A DNA stretch of 64,000 bases from Mameliella sp. CS4 (GTDB lineage Bacteria > Pseudomonadota > Alphaproteobacteria > Rhodobacterales > Rhodobacteraceae), in NCBI RefSeq assembly GCF_019392335.1, contig NZ_JAHXRQ010000002.1:62001-126000 (forward strand). Direction: 5' to 3'. Shown here in pieces: positions 26,205-34,974 of the stretch. The notes below the pieces were generated by a model, which saw only the letters and a list, made by a program, of their open reading frames with translations, searched no databases and had not been told where the DNA came from. Position 1 is the stretch's first letter, and each line of letters opens with the position of its first letter. Position numbers and translations under genes: made by a program.

Positions 26205-26633
26205 TCAGTTGTCGATCACGACCTTCATGTTCTTCTTGCCGACTTGGCGGGTCAGCTCGAACAGGACGGCGGCATGTTCCGGGTGCAGGCGCACGCAGCC
26301 GGCCGAGGCGGGGCGGCCCAGGCGGCTGATCTGGTCGGTGCCGTGGATCGCGTAGTCACCGTTGAAGAAGATCGCGAACGGCATCGGCGCGTTGTTGTAG
26401 ATGCTCGACCGGTGATACTTGGACAGCCAGTAGGCATTCCATTGGCCACGCGGCGTGTGTTTCCCGGCCCGCGCGGTCGACACCGGCCAGCGGTATTCAA
26501 CCTTGCCGTTGTAGATCACCGTCATGGTCTGGGTCGACACGTCGACCTTGGCCACCAGCGGGGCAGCGGCGGCCATGAGCGGTGAAAAACACAGAAGTGC
26601 CGCGGCCAGCGCGGCGGCAAAAAATCGTTTCAT
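26205..26633 (-). CDS. L,D-transpeptidase (YkuD domain)
   Basis: 142 aa: signal peptide (KRFFAAALAAALLCFSPLMA) then a minimal YkuD domain. The catalytic motif is complete: IHGTDQISRLGRPASAGCVR, with the His, Ser, Gly, Cys and Arg expected. It forms 3-3 cross-links or anchors proteins to peptidoglycan in the periplasm. The start at 26633 has GGAGGGACAA; six extra upstream codons are possible but would spoil the signal. Confidence 0.93.
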   Translation of the reverse strand: MKRFFAAALAAALLCFSPLMAAAAPLVAKVDVSTQTMTVIYNGKVEYRWPVSTARAGKHTPRGQWNAYWLSKYHRSSIYNNAPMPFAIFFNGDYAIHGTDQISRLGRPASAGCVRLHPEHAAVLFELTRQVGKKNMKVVIDN

Positions 26634-26815
26634 TTGTCCCTCCAGGTACAAGCTTGGCAGCTTCGGCGAAAAAATGCCTAGAGGGACGTTACTACGCGGT
26701 TACCCGCCGGTCAGTCAGGTATACCCGACCCGGCCCGGTAGAGGGAGTAGAGCGGCAAAAGCTATGGGATTTTTGCAACAAACCAGCCCGGGATTCGGGT
26801 GGATTCAAGTCAAAT

Positions 26816-27238
26816 TCACAGGGTCAGGTGCCGCGCCCGGGCGCCACGCTCGATCGCGGCTGCATGCAGGCGGTCGAGGTTGAGTTCGTAGCGAATCTCT
26901 TCGAGCAGACGCAGTTCCGCTTCCTGCAGCGTGCCATCGGCGGCGGCGACGTCGCAGGCCAGCGCGTAGGCGGTTTCGAACAGCCGTTCCGGCAGGTTGT
27001 CGCGGATCAGGCCGAAAAGCGCGTCCAGCCCGTCTTCCTGTTCGAAGAGTTCAAAAACCAGCGTCGACATGGCGCGCACCCGGTCGCTGTCATAGCCCGA
27101 AAAGACCGGCAGCATCTTTACCGAGGCGTCGATCTTGACCAGTTCGACCGTCCGCACCCTCTCGTCCGAGACGGAAACGGCGATCATCAGGGCCACAAGG
27201 CAGTCCTGCGGGCTGAGCGGCTGAGTGGCGTCGGACAT
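26816..27238 (-). CDS. TerB-like protein
   Basis: 140-aa all-helical protein. The segments DCLVALMIAVSVSDERVRTV and LACDVAAADGTLQEAELRLL show the acidic metal-binding pattern of the TerB/TerB-like fold (the AxxDGxxxxxE repeat). TerB relatives are linked to tellurite resistance and stress, but lone copies like this have no defined role; no other ter gene is nearby. The start was placed at 27238; upstream in-frame starts are possible. It is divergent from lysK with about 100 bp between. Confidence 0.78.
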   Translation of the reverse strand: MSDATQPLSPQDCLVALMIAVSVSDERVRTVELVKIDASVKMLPVFSGYDSDRVRAMSTLVFELFEQEDGLDALFGLIRDNLPERLFETAYALACDVAAADGTLQEAELRLLEEIRYELNLDRLHAAAIERGARARHLTL

Positions 27239-27341
27239 GCGGGGGGCCTCGATCTGTAATGGGGTCGCCGCGCAATTTATTGACGCGGGGGCGGGGGGGC
27301 AATAGAGAAGCGCCCGCAACACCCCCCAAGGAGACCGAGAA

Positions 27342-28919
27342 ATGTCCGATCTGCGCGACGCGGCGATGAGCGCCAAGGCCTGGCCCTTCGAAGAGGCGCG
27401 CCGGATCCTGAAACGGTATGAAAAGGCACCGCCCGAAAAGGGTTACGTGCTGTTCGAGACGGGTTACGGCCCCTCGGGCCTGCCGCATATCGGCACCTTT
27501 GGCGAGGTCGCGCGGACGACGATGATCCGCCGCGCCTTCGAGGTGATCTCGGACATTCCGACGCGGCTGATCTGTTTTTCCGACGACATGGACGGAATGC
27601 GCAAGGTGCCGGGCAACGTGCCCAACCAGGAGCGCCTGCGCGAAGACCTGCAACGCCCGCTGACCAGCGTCTATGACCCGTTCGGGACGCACGAAAGCTT
27701 TGGTCACCACAACAATGCCATGCTGCGGCGGTTCCTCGACACCTTCGGGTTCGAGTATGAGTTCATCAGCGCGACAGAGTTCTACAAGTCCGGCCAGTTC
27801 GACGAGATCCTTCTGCGCGCTGCGGAAAAATACGATGACCTCATGGCCATCATGCTGAAATCGCTGCGGGACGAACGGCGCGAGACCTATTCGATCTTCC
27901 TGCCGATCCACCCCGAGACCGGGCGCGTTCTTTATGTGCCGATGAAAAACGTCGATGCCGCCAAGGGAGAGATCACCTTTGACGACGAGGACGGCAAGGA
28001 ATGGACGCTGCCGGTCACGGGCGGCAACGTCAAACTCCAGTGGAAGCCGGATTTCGGGGCCCGCTGGGCCGCGCTGGGCGTCGATTTCGAGATGTACGGC
28101 AAGGACCACAGCACCAACACGCCGATCTATGACGGCATCTGCCGGACGCTGGGCGTGCGCCCGCCCGAGCATTTCACATACGAGCTGTTCCTGGACGACA
28201 AGGGCCAGAAGATCTCGAAGAGTTCGGGCAACGGTATCTCGATCGACGACTGGCTGAAATACGCCAGCACCGAGTCCCTGTCCTATTTCATGTTCCAGAA
28301 GCCCAAGACGGCCAAGCGGTTGTTCTTCGACGTGATCCCCAAGGCGATGGATGAGTACCACCAGCAGTTGCGGGCCTACCCCGGGCAGGACCTCAAGGCG
28401 CAGGTCAACAATCCTGTCTTCCACATTCACAACGGCGATGTGCCCGAGTCGAAGATGGTGGTGCCCTTCTCGATGCTGCTCAACCTCGCCTCGGCCGCCG
28501 GGGCCGAGGACAAGGCCGCGATGTGGGGCTTTATCCGCCGCTATGCGCCCGACGCGACGCCCGACACCCACCCGGACCTCGACGCGGCGGCGGGTTTCGC
28601 GGTCAAATACTACGAGGATTTCGTCAAGCCGACCAAGGTCTTCCGCGCCCCGGACGCCAAGGAGCGCGCGGCGATGGAGGACTTGGCGGCACAGCTCAGG
28701 GCGCATGACGGCGCGACCGATGACGAGACGCTGCAAAGCCTCGTTTTCGCTGTCGGCAAGGCGCATGAGTTCGAGAACCTGCGCGACTGGTTCAAGGCGC
28801 TTTACGAGGTGCTGCTGGGTCAGTCGCAGGGGCCGCGCTTTGGCGGTTTCATCGCGCTCTACGGCGTCGATGAAACCGTGGCGCTGATCGAAAAGGGCCT
28901 GGCGGGCGAGCTGGGGTGA
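27342..28919 (+). CDS. lysK: Lysine--tRNA ligase, class I
   Basis: 525 aa. Class I aminoacyl-tRNA synthetase motifs are present: the HIGH-type [14 protein letters not shown] near residue 45 and the KMSKS-type KISKSSGN near residue 290. Class I LysRS occurs mainly in archaea, alphaproteobacteria and spirochaetes. It charges tRNA-Lys in the cytoplasm. The ATG at 27342 is preceded by AAGGAGA. It appears to be monocistronic. Confidence 0.97.
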   Translation: MSDLRDAAMSAKAWPFEEARRILKRYEKAPPEKGYVLFETGYGPSGLPHIGTFGEVARTTMIRRAFEVISDIPTRLICFSDDMDGMRKVPGNVPNQERLREDLQRPLTSVYDPFGTHESFGHHNNAMLRRFLDTFGFEYEFISATEFYKSGQFDEILLRAAEKYDDLMAIMLKSLRDERRETYSIFLPIHPETGRVLYVPMKNVDAAKGEITFDDEDGKEWTLPVTGGNVKLQWKPDFGARWAALGVDFEMYGKDHSTNTPIYDGICRTLGVRPPEHFTYELFLDDKGQKISKSSGNGISIDDWLKYASTESLSYFMFQKPKTAKRLFFDVIPKAMDEYHQQLRAYPGQDLKAQVNNPVFHIHNGDVPESKMVVPFSMLLNLASAAGAEDKAAMWGFIRRYAPDATPDTHPDLDAAAGFAVKYYEDFVKPTKVFRAPDAKERAAMEDLAAQLRAHDGATDDETLQSLVFAVGKAHEFENLRDWFKALYEVLLGQSQGPRFGGFIALYGVDETVALIEKGLAGELG

Positions 28920-28949
28920 TCCGCCCCGCACGGCTGAAACTTTGACCGT

Positions 28950-28989
28950 TTCTCCTCGTGTCTTACCTATGGGAAAGCCACGAGGAGAA
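28950..28989 (+). promoter_or_regulatory. Hairpin covering the ribosome-binding site of the DUF4864 gene
   Basis: TTCTCCTCGTG (28950-28960) pairs perfectly with CACGAGGAGAA (28979-28989). The right arm contains the only Shine-Dalgarno (GAGGAGAA), 5 nt before the ATG at 28995. If transcribed, the 11-bp stem would block initiation, as in an RNA thermometer or other structured 5' leader. Confidence 0.55.
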
Positions 28990-28994
28990 TTGAG

Positions 28995-29411
28995 ATGCGC
29001 AACTTTTTGATGGGGCTGGCCGTCGCGGTCAGTTTGGCGGGGGCAGCCCCGGCTCAGGATGCCCTTGCACCCAATCCGGCAATCCAGAGCACGATCCAGG
29101 GCCAGATCGACGCCTTCCTGCAGGATGATTTCGGCGCTGCTTTCGAATTTGCCAGCCCGGGCATTCGCAACACCTTTCGCACCCCGCAGAATTTCGGCGC
29201 AATGGTGCAAAAGGGCTATCCGATGGTCTGGCGGCCCAGCGATGTCGCGTTCGGGCCGCTGCGCGAATTGGACGGCGCCCTGTGGCAGCAGGTCCTGATC
29301 CGGGACGACGCCGGCCAGAGCTATGTGGTCGAGTACCGGATGCAGAAGGTCGATGGCGACTGGCGCATATCAGGCGTGCGGGTTGTGCCAGCGCCGGGGG
29401 TGTCCGCCTGA
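28995..29411 (+). CDS. Secreted DUF4864 protein
   Basis: 138 aa with a Sec signal peptide (RNFLMGLAVAVSLAGAAPAQ). The mature domain has the NTF2-like DUF4864 pattern: IQGQIDAFLQDDFGAAFEFA, then SPGIRNTFRTPQNFGAMVQK and the C-terminal YRMQKVDGDWRISGV. Function unknown; the fold is a small cone-shaped pocket. Translation is probably controlled by the hairpin that overlaps its ribosome-binding site. Confidence 0.85.
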   Translation: MRNFLMGLAVAVSLAGAAPAQDALAPNPAIQSTIQGQIDAFLQDDFGAAFEFASPGIRNTFRTPQNFGAMVQKGYPMVWRPSDVAFGPLRELDGALWQQVLIRDDAGQSYVVEYRMQKVDGDWRISGVRVVPAPGVSA

Positions 29412-29423
29412 TCCGGTCCGCGC

Positions 29424-30098
29424 TCAGAACTCTGTCCAGAGCCCCATCTTCAGCCCCATCGAGGTGTCCCCTGTCAGCCCCCAGGTGACACCTGTTTCCA
29501 GCTTGACCGGCCCCCTCAACGGGACGACCAGCGAGGGCGCGACCCGTGCGAAAGGATCGTAGCCATCCGGTTGGCCGGTCTGGATCTGCAGGATCAGCTT
29601 GCGGTCCCTGGGCAGGTTGCGGCCCCAGGTGACATCCATCTTGAGATCGGTTCTGCCACTGTCGACATAGGCCTCTGCCACGCTGTCGATGGACAGCCAG
29701 CCGTTCTTCAGCCCCCAGCCGACAGACACTCCCGGACGCAAGACCTTTTGCCCGGCGATCGTGCCCAGACCGAACTGTGCCGTCACCTGTGCGCCTGTTT
29801 CGGCCTGCCGGAGCGGCCATTGCAGGAAAAGCACCGATTTCCCGCTGCCGCCGACCGAATGGCCGATGTCAAAGCCCAGCGTCAGCCGATCGGTCAGGCC
29901 GTATTCGAAGAACAGTGTCGAATAGTCCTGCGTCGGGTCCAGCGAGGTCCAGCTGCTCATGTCCTGCGGCCAGCCCAGCCGCACGGCGATACTGCCGAAA
30001 CCGCTGCCCTGCTTGCGCGGCCAGGCACCTGCCCCGGCAGGCGGGGCGGCAAGACAGGCGGCCAGGATGGCGGCCAGAAAGATGGCTGCAGGACGCAT
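29424..30098 (-). CDS. Putative outer-membrane beta-barrel protein
   Basis: 224 aa with a signal peptide (RPAAIFLAAILAACLAAPPA). The mature chain alternates short amphipathic strands and ends in a C-terminal Phe (MGLKMGLWTEF), the barrel-insertion signature recognised by BAM. No family is recognised. It is convergent with the DUF4864 gene and divergent from parA, with an inverted repeat between the starts. Confidence 0.65.
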   Translation of the reverse strand: MRPAAIFLAAILAACLAAPPAGAGAWPRKQGSGFGSIAVRLGWPQDMSSWTSLDPTQDYSTLFFEYGLTDRLTLGFDIGHSVGGSGKSVLFLQWPLRQAETGAQVTAQFGLGTIAGQKVLRPGVSVGWGLKNGWLSIDSVAEAYVDSGRTDLKMDVTWGRNLPRDRKLILQIQTGQPDGYDPFARVAPSLVVPLRGPVKLETGVTWGLTGDTSMGLKMGLWTEF

Positions 30099-30122
30099 GG
30101 CGGGACTCTTGGCAGCGGTGGG

Positions 30123-30167
30123 CCGTTAACCAACCCTTCCAAACCGTAAGGATGCAATGGTTAACGG
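30123..30167. promoter_or_regulatory. 10-bp inverted repeat with TTAACC half-sites between divergent genes
   Basis: CCGTTAACCA (30123-30132) and TGGTTAACGG (30158-30167) are perfect reverse complements 25 bp apart. On the minus strand the right copy reads TTAACCAT, which equals the half-site of the alphaproteobacterial regulator CtrA. It lies between the outer-membrane-protein start (30098) and parA (30249). Confidence 0.45.
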
Positions 30168-30248
30168 AAGGTGAAGCAATTGACGCAGGGGGCTGGATTC
30201 CCCGATGCCGCAGGTGCACAGTCACTGGCAGGTTTCTCGGGGGGTGGA

Positions 30249-30890
30249 ATGGCTGGATATGTGATCACAGTGGCGCAGCAGAAGGGCGGCAGCGGCAAGA
30301 CCACGCTGGCGGCGCATCTTGCGCTGGCCTTTCACGCGCAGGGCAAGCGGGTCGCCGTGGTCGATCTGGACCCGCAGGGCAGCCTGGGCCGCTGGTTCAT
30401 GACCCGGGTCGAGACCCAGCCCGAGGCCTGCGAGGGGCTGGACTTCGCCACCTCCTCTGCCTGGGGCATCTCTTACGAAGTGCGCAAACTGTCCGCCTCC
30501 AATGACATCGTCATCATCGACACGCCACCCAAGGCGGACAGTGACCTGCGCCCGGCGCTGCGGGTGGCCGACCTGGTGGTGGTGCCGGTCGCGGTCAGCC
30601 ACGTCGACCTCTGGGCCACCGAGGGCGTGCTGGATCTTGCCGCGCGGGAAAACTGCGCGACGCTCCTTGTGATGAACCGGACACGGGTCGGCACCCGGCT
30701 GAACGCCGAGGTGGCCGAGGCCGCAACCCGGCTGGGCGCCGATGTGGCCCGGGCCTCGCTGGGCAACCGCGTGGGCTATGCCGAGGCGCTGGGCCAGGGG
30801 CGCGGGGCGCATGAAGGGCCCAAGACCCCGGCGCGGGCCGAGATCGAGGCGCTTGCGCAAGAGGTGGCGGAACGGCTCGGGACGGGGTAA
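30249..30890 (+). CDS. Orphan ParA-family ATPase
   Basis: 213 aa with the deviant Walker A motif QQKGGSGKTTLAAHLALAF, Walker A' VDLDPQGSLGRWF and switch II IIDTPPKADSD. Such short ParA/MinD proteins position DNA or protein complexes. No parB or parS is visible here, so this is not a chromosomal par locus. ATG 30249 follows GGGGGTGG; an upstream start at 30171 is open but lies over the inverted repeat. An uncharacterised gene follows 25 bp downstream. Confidence 0.9.
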   Translation: MAGYVITVAQQKGGSGKTTLAAHLALAFHAQGKRVAVVDLDPQGSLGRWFMTRVETQPEACEGLDFATSSAWGISYEVRKLSASNDIVIIDTPPKADSDLRPALRVADLVVVPVAVSHVDLWATEGVLDLAARENCATLLVMNRTRVGTRLNAEVAEAATRLGADVARASLGNRVGYAEALGQGRGAHEGPKTPARAEIEALAQEVAERLGTG

Positions 30891-30915
30891 GGGGGCGCGC
30901 ACAGGAGGCCCCTTG

Positions 30916-31758
30916 ATGACCGATCTCGACGAACTCTCCCGCCTGATCCGGGCCGACGCCCAGTCCCGGGGCCAGACGATTTCCCGACTTGGCTATTTCT
31001 GCGCACCGTTCCGGCCGGACAGTGGGCCGCTGTCTGACCGGGTGATCAAGGTCTACCGGGGCATGGGGGACGTTGCGGCCCTGGACCGGCTGCACCGCTG
31101 TCACGACGACTACGTCGACGCGCTGCTGGCGGGCGGCGTGCCGATGCCGGCGACAGAGTTCCACTTCGTCGAGCTGGAGGGCGCGCGCGTTCCGGTGATC
31201 GTGCAGGAAGCTCTGCCCGTCGATAGCCTGATGCGGCCACGCATGCAGAAGGAAACGCTGGCCTCGACGCTGGAGATGATGGAGGCGGCGGGTCAGGTCA
31301 TCGCGCGCTTCTGGCTCTGGGCGCGGGAACAGGAGGGGCGGATCGGCTTTCACCCCTCGATCCGCAATTTCGCGGTGATCGACGGCGCAGCTGTGTTTTT
31401 CGACACCTTCCCGCCGCTGATCCACTATTCGCGGGCCGAGATGGGCCGCATGCTGCTGACCTTCTCGGACAAGCGGCTGATGCGGATCATCGGCCCGCTG
31501 ATACAGAAACGGGTCACGGGGATCCAGGACGAATGGTATTCGCCGCCCGAAACGCTCGTCGCTCTGGTGGGGTCCGCTTGCCGGTTGCGTCCCGACGATT
31601 CGGGTGCCTACCTGGACTGGGGGCGGGAATTCGCGGGGCGCGAAATGGCGCCCTGGGCCGAGGAGGCGCTGGCCGGGCTCCGCGAACCGCCGAAGCTGCC
31701 AGGCTATTGGACGGGGTTCCGCAAGCTGTTGGGCTTGCAGGGAGAGCCCAACGTCTGA
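30916..31758 (+). CDS. Uncharacterised protein paired with ParA, possibly kinase-like
   Basis: 280 aa, soluble. The segment RIGFHPSIRNFAVIDGAAVF followed by FDTFPP resembles the H..x..N...D catalytic loop and Mg-binding Asp of protein-kinase-like or aminoglycoside-phosphotransferase folds, and the N-terminal half (DRVIKVYRGMGD, EFHFVELEGARVPVIVQEAL) fits a kinase-like N-lobe with hinge. I cannot name the family; a kinase assignment needs structure comparison. It starts after ACAGGAGG, 25 bp behind parA, so the two are probably co-transcribed. Confidence 0.65.
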   Translation: MTDLDELSRLIRADAQSRGQTISRLGYFCAPFRPDSGPLSDRVIKVYRGMGDVAALDRLHRCHDDYVDALLAGGVPMPATEFHFVELEGARVPVIVQEALPVDSLMRPRMQKETLASTLEMMEAAGQVIARFWLWAREQEGRIGFHPSIRNFAVIDGAAVFFDTFPPLIHYSRAEMGRMLLTFSDKRLMRIIGPLIQKRVTGIQDEWYSPPETLVALVGSACRLRPDDSGAYLDWGREFAGREMAPWAEEALAGLREPPKLPGYWTGFRKLLGLQGEPNV

Positions 31759-31764
31759 CCGGGC

Positions 31765-31786
31765 GACGGGGTAAACCCCGCCCTAC
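31765..31786 (-). repeat. Distant REP-like hairpin (GTAG type)
   Basis: On the minus strand GTAG-GGCGGGG-TTTA-CCCCG..CC, the same family as the copies around the RAYT gene 11.5 kb away. It lies 6 bp after the stop of the ParA partner gene. Confidence 0.7.
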
Positions 31787-31846
31787 GCGAAGTCCCATCA
31801 CAGGATGGCCTTCCCGGAGATGCGCGGTCGCAAGGCGCTGTCATGA

Positions 31847-31935
31847 GTATTTTTCGAGAGAAGAAACCGCAAGAGCGCGCGCCAGGCTTCTTCTCTCGGA
31901 AAATATCTCCGGGGGTGTGGGGGCAGGGCCCCCAC
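31847..31935. repeat. Composite dispersed palindromic repeat (full copy)
   Basis: Left arm GAGTATTTTTCGAGAGAAGAA pairs, with one bulge, with TTCTTCTCTCGGAAAATATC to the right. The pair is followed by GTGGGGGC-AGG-GCCCCCAC (31917-31935), an 8-bp stem with a 3-nt loop. It occupies the space downstream of the convergent kinase-like and transaldolase genes, where it may act as a terminator. Confidence 0.7.
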
Positions 31936-31958
31936 TCCTGTCCGTATCGAGTGACCAA

Positions 31959-32612
31959 TCAGACGATCTTGATGCCCGCGCTTTCGGCGTCTTTCAGGAA
32001 CTGTGCCAGTCCCTTGTCGGTCAGCACGTGCTCGGCCATCTTCTTGATCACGCCCGGAGGTGCGGTGGCCACGTCGGCGCCGATCTTGGCCGCCTCGGAC
32101 ATGTGATTGGCCGAGCGGATCGAGGCGGCGAGGATCTGGGTTTCGAACCCGTAGTTGTCATAAATCTCGCGGATATCGGCGATCAGATCCATCCCGTCGA
32201 GGTTCAGGTCGTCCAGCCGCCCGATGAAGGGAGAGATGAAGGTGGCGCCAGCCTTGGCCGCCAGCAGGGCCTGGTTGGCCGAGAAACAGAGTGTAACGTT
32301 GACCATGCGGCCCTCGTCACTCAGCACCTTGCAGGCCTTGAGGCCATCCCAGGTCAGCGGCACTTTCACCGCGATGTTCTCGGCGATCTCGGCCAGCTTG
32401 CGGCCTTCGGCGATCATGGCGTCGGCCTCGGTCGCGACCACTTCGGCGGAGACGGGGCCCGAGACCATGTCGCAGATTTCCTTGGTGACTTCGAGAATGT
32501 CACGGCCCGATTTCATGATCAGCGAGGGGTTGGTGGTGACCCCGTCCACCATCCCGAGGTCGTTCAACTCGGCGATGGCGTCGATCTCGGCGGTGTCGAC
32601 AAAGAATTTCAT
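31959..32612 (-). CDS. tal: Transaldolase / fructose-6-phosphate aldolase-like (TalC type)
   Basis: 217 aa, the short subfamily length. It begins [20 protein letters not shown], with [13 protein letters not shown] and the Schiff-base Lys in [13 protein letters not shown]; the C-terminus [20 protein letters not shown] is typical. It transfers dihydroxyacetone units in the non-oxidative pentose phosphate pathway, although TalC-type enzymes can also act as fructose-6-phosphate aldolase. Divergent from priA with 55 bp between the starts. Confidence 0.94.
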   Translation of the reverse strand: MKFFVDTAEIDAIAELNDLGMVDGVTTNPSLIMKSGRDILEVTKEICDMVSGPVSAEVVATEADAMIAEGRKLAEIAENIAVKVPLTWDGLKACKVLSDEGRMVNVTLCFSANQALLAAKAGATFISPFIGRLDDLNLDGMDLIADIREIYDNYGFETQILAASIRSANHMSEAAKIGADVATAPPGVIKKMAEHVLTDKGLAQFLKDAESAGIKIV

Positions 32613-32667
32613 GGCGCGCGCTCCTTGATGGCTTGGCCTTTCCTGTCCCGCGATTTACCCCTTTTGC

Positions 32668-34869
32668 ATGCCGATCACTACCCCGGAATTCTTTGACGCT
32701 GGCACGCTTGTGGGTGTGCTGACCACGCAACCCCTGGACCGGGTGCTGGATTACCGTGCGCCCGAGGGTGGGTGTTGGCGGGGGGCCTTTGTCGAGGTGC
32801 CGCTGGGACCTCGCAAGGTGCTGGGGGTGGTCTGGGGGCCGGGGCGGGGGGATTTCGACGCGTCGAAGATCCGGGCCGTGAACCGGGTGCTGGACGTGGC
32901 GCCGATGCGCGACGAGTTGCGCGCCTTCATCGAAAAGGCCGCCGCCTATACACTGACGCCCTTGCCGGCGATGCTGCGACTGGCGACGCGGGCGCCCGGG
33001 CTGGGCGATCCGCCGTCCATGCGCAAGGTCTATCGCCTGGGCGAGGGCGAGCCTCCGCGCATGACCGAGGCGCGGACCCGGGTGATCGACGCGGCGCGCG
33101 AGATGGGGGGGCTGGCGCTGACGCTCAAGGAACTGTCCGAGGCGGCGGGGGTCAGCTCTTCGGTCGTCAAGGGGCTGGTCAAGAGCGGCGCCATTTGGGA
33201 AGAAGACACGCCGCGCGACACGGCCTTTCCGAGGCTCGACCCGGGCTATGGCGGCAAGGAGCTGACCGAGGATCAGGCCGCTGCTGCAGAGGTGCTGCGC
33301 GAGGGGCAACGGTCGGGGCGCTACGAGACGGTCCTGCTGAAAGGCGTGACAGGCTCGGGCAAGACTGAGGTTTACCTGGAGGCGGTCGCGGAGGCCTTGC
33401 GCGCAGGGCGGCAGGCGCTGGTGCTTTTGCCCGAGATCGCGCTGTCGGCGGAGTTCCTGACCCGGGTCGAGGCGCGGTTCGGCGCGCGCCCTGCCGAGTG
33501 GCATTCCGGCGTCACCATGACAGAGCGGCGGCGGGTCTGGCGCATGGTGGCAGAGGGCGGCTGCCAGGTGGTCGTGGGCGCGCGGTCGGCCCTGTTCCTG
33601 CCGTTCCAGAACCTTGGGTTGATCGTCGTCGATGAAGAGCACGACACCTCGTACAAGCAGGAGGACGGGGTCCTCTACAATGCCCGCGACATGGCGGTGC
33701 TGCGCGCCTCGATCCTGGGCTGCCAGGTGGTCCTGGCCTCGGCGACGCCGTCGCTGGAAAGCTGGGCCAATGCGGATGCGGGCAAGTACAAGCGGCTGGT
33801 GCTGACCTCACGCTTTGGCCCCGCCGTCCTGCCAGAGATGAAGGCGCTGGACATGCGGGCCGAAAAGCTGCCCGCCGGGCGCTGGATTTCCGGCACGCTG
33901 CGACGGTCGGTCAACATGCGGCTGGAAAAGGGAGAGCAGGCGCTTTTGTTCATCAACCGGCGCGGCTATGCGCCGGTCACGTTGTGCCGGGCCTGTGGCG
34001 AGCAGATCGGCTGTCCGCATTGCGATGCCCGCATGGTCGAGCATCGGTTCCTGAAACGGCTGGTCTGTCACCAGTGCGGCGAGAGTATGTCCGTCCCCGA
34101 GGTCTGCCCCTCTTGCGAGGTGGAGGGCAAGCTGGCCGCCGTGGGGCCGGGGGTGGAGCGGCTGGCAGAGGAGGCGGCGGGACTGTTCCCCGAGGCGCGG
34201 ATCGCGGTTCTGTCTTCGGACCTGTTTGGGACGGCGCGCGAGCTGAAGGCGCAGGTGGCGGCGATTGCCGAGGGGGGGGCTGACATCATCATCGGCACGC
34301 AACTGGTGGCGAAGGGGCACAACTTCCCGCTGTTGACGCTCGTTGGCGTGATCGACGCGGATCTTGGGCTGCAGGGGTCGGATCTGCGCGCCGCCGAGCG
34401 GACCTTTCAGTTGATGCGGCAGGTGGCGGGGCGTGCGGGCCGGGCGGAAAAGCCGGGGGTGGCGCTGTTGCAGACCTACCAGCCCGAACACCCGGTGATC
34501 CGGGCGATCTTGGCGGGCGACGAAGAAGCATTCTGGTCGGCCGAGGCAGATGAACGACGGCTGGCAGGCATGCCGCCCTTTGGTCGTCTGGCGGGGATCA
34601 TCCTGTCGGGCGGGGACATGGCCAAGGTCTTTGACCTGGGCAATTTCCTGGCCCGCAACGACAGGGTGTTGCGACAGGTGGGGGCCGAGGTCTGGGGGCC
34701 GGCGCCTGCGCCTATCGCGCGGGTCAAGGGGCGGCACCGGGTGCGGCTTCTGGTCAAGGCGCCCAAGGGCGTTGCCTTGCAGGGAGCGCTGGCGGATTGG
34801 GCCGCGCAGGTGCGCCTGACGGGGGATATGCGGATGGCCATCGACATCGACCCGCAGAGTTTCTTCTGA
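32668..34869 (+). CDS. priA: Primosomal protein N' (replication restart helicase PriA)
   Basis: 733 aa superfamily 2 helicase. N-terminal DNA-binding domain (LDRVLDYRAPEG..FVEVPLG), Walker A GVTGSGKTEVYLEA near residue 227, DEEH box VVDEEHDTSYKQ, and the two-zinc module at about residues 440-485 with CRACGEQIGCPHC and CHQCGES...CPSC. It loads DnaB at stalled forks. The start at 32668 is 55 bp from the divergent transaldolase start. Confidence 0.97.
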   Translation: MPITTPEFFDAGTLVGVLTTQPLDRVLDYRAPEGGCWRGAFVEVPLGPRKVLGVVWGPGRGDFDASKIRAVNRVLDVAPMRDELRAFIEKAAAYTLTPLPAMLRLATRAPGLGDPPSMRKVYRLGEGEPPRMTEARTRVIDAAREMGGLALTLKELSEAAGVSSSVVKGLVKSGAIWEEDTPRDTAFPRLDPGYGGKELTEDQAAAAEVLREGQRSGRYETVLLKGVTGSGKTEVYLEAVAEALRAGRQALVLLPEIALSAEFLTRVEARFGARPAEWHSGVTMTERRRVWRMVAEGGCQVVVGARSALFLPFQNLGLIVVDEEHDTSYKQEDGVLYNARDMAVLRASILGCQVVLASATPSLESWANADAGKYKRLVLTSRFGPAVLPEMKALDMRAEKLPAGRWISGTLRRSVNMRLEKGEQALLFINRRGYAPVTLCRACGEQIGCPHCDARMVEHRFLKRLVCHQCGESMSVPEVCPSCEVEGKLAAVGPGVERLAEEAAGLFPEARIAVLSSDLFGTARELKAQVAAIAEGGADIIIGTQLVAKGHNFPLLTLVGVIDADLGLQGSDLRAAERTFQLMRQVAGRAGRAEKPGVALLQTYQPEHPVIRAILAGDEEAFWSAEADERRLAGMPPFGRLAGIILSGGDMAKVFDLGNFLARNDRVLRQVGAEVWGPAPAPIARVKGRHRVRLLVKAPKGVALQGALADWAAQVRLTGDMRMAIDIDPQSFF

Positions 34870-34974
34870 CGGGACGGGGGTGACGCTTGTCCCGGCCTGT
34901 GGCCGGAACCTCGCCCCACCCACCGTCCCTTTGGCGTTGCGCCCGGGGAGGTCGGATCAATCGGAGAACGTGAA

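Noticed and set aside
26640..26815. Possible small RNA in the spacer between the L,D-transpeptidase and TerB-like genes
   Set aside because: Short similarity to the sequence near 23390 (TTTCTTGCACAAACC) was seen, but there is no hairpin or terminator to support a transcript.
28942..28970. TTGACC ... TACCTA promoter for the DUF4864 gene
   Set aside because: The -10 match is weak and the promoter would overlap the left arm of the RBS hairpin, so both cannot be right; left open.
30249..30890. Plasmid or chromosome partition locus
   Set aside because: ParA is present, but there is no ParB gene, no parS cluster and no replication gene nearby.
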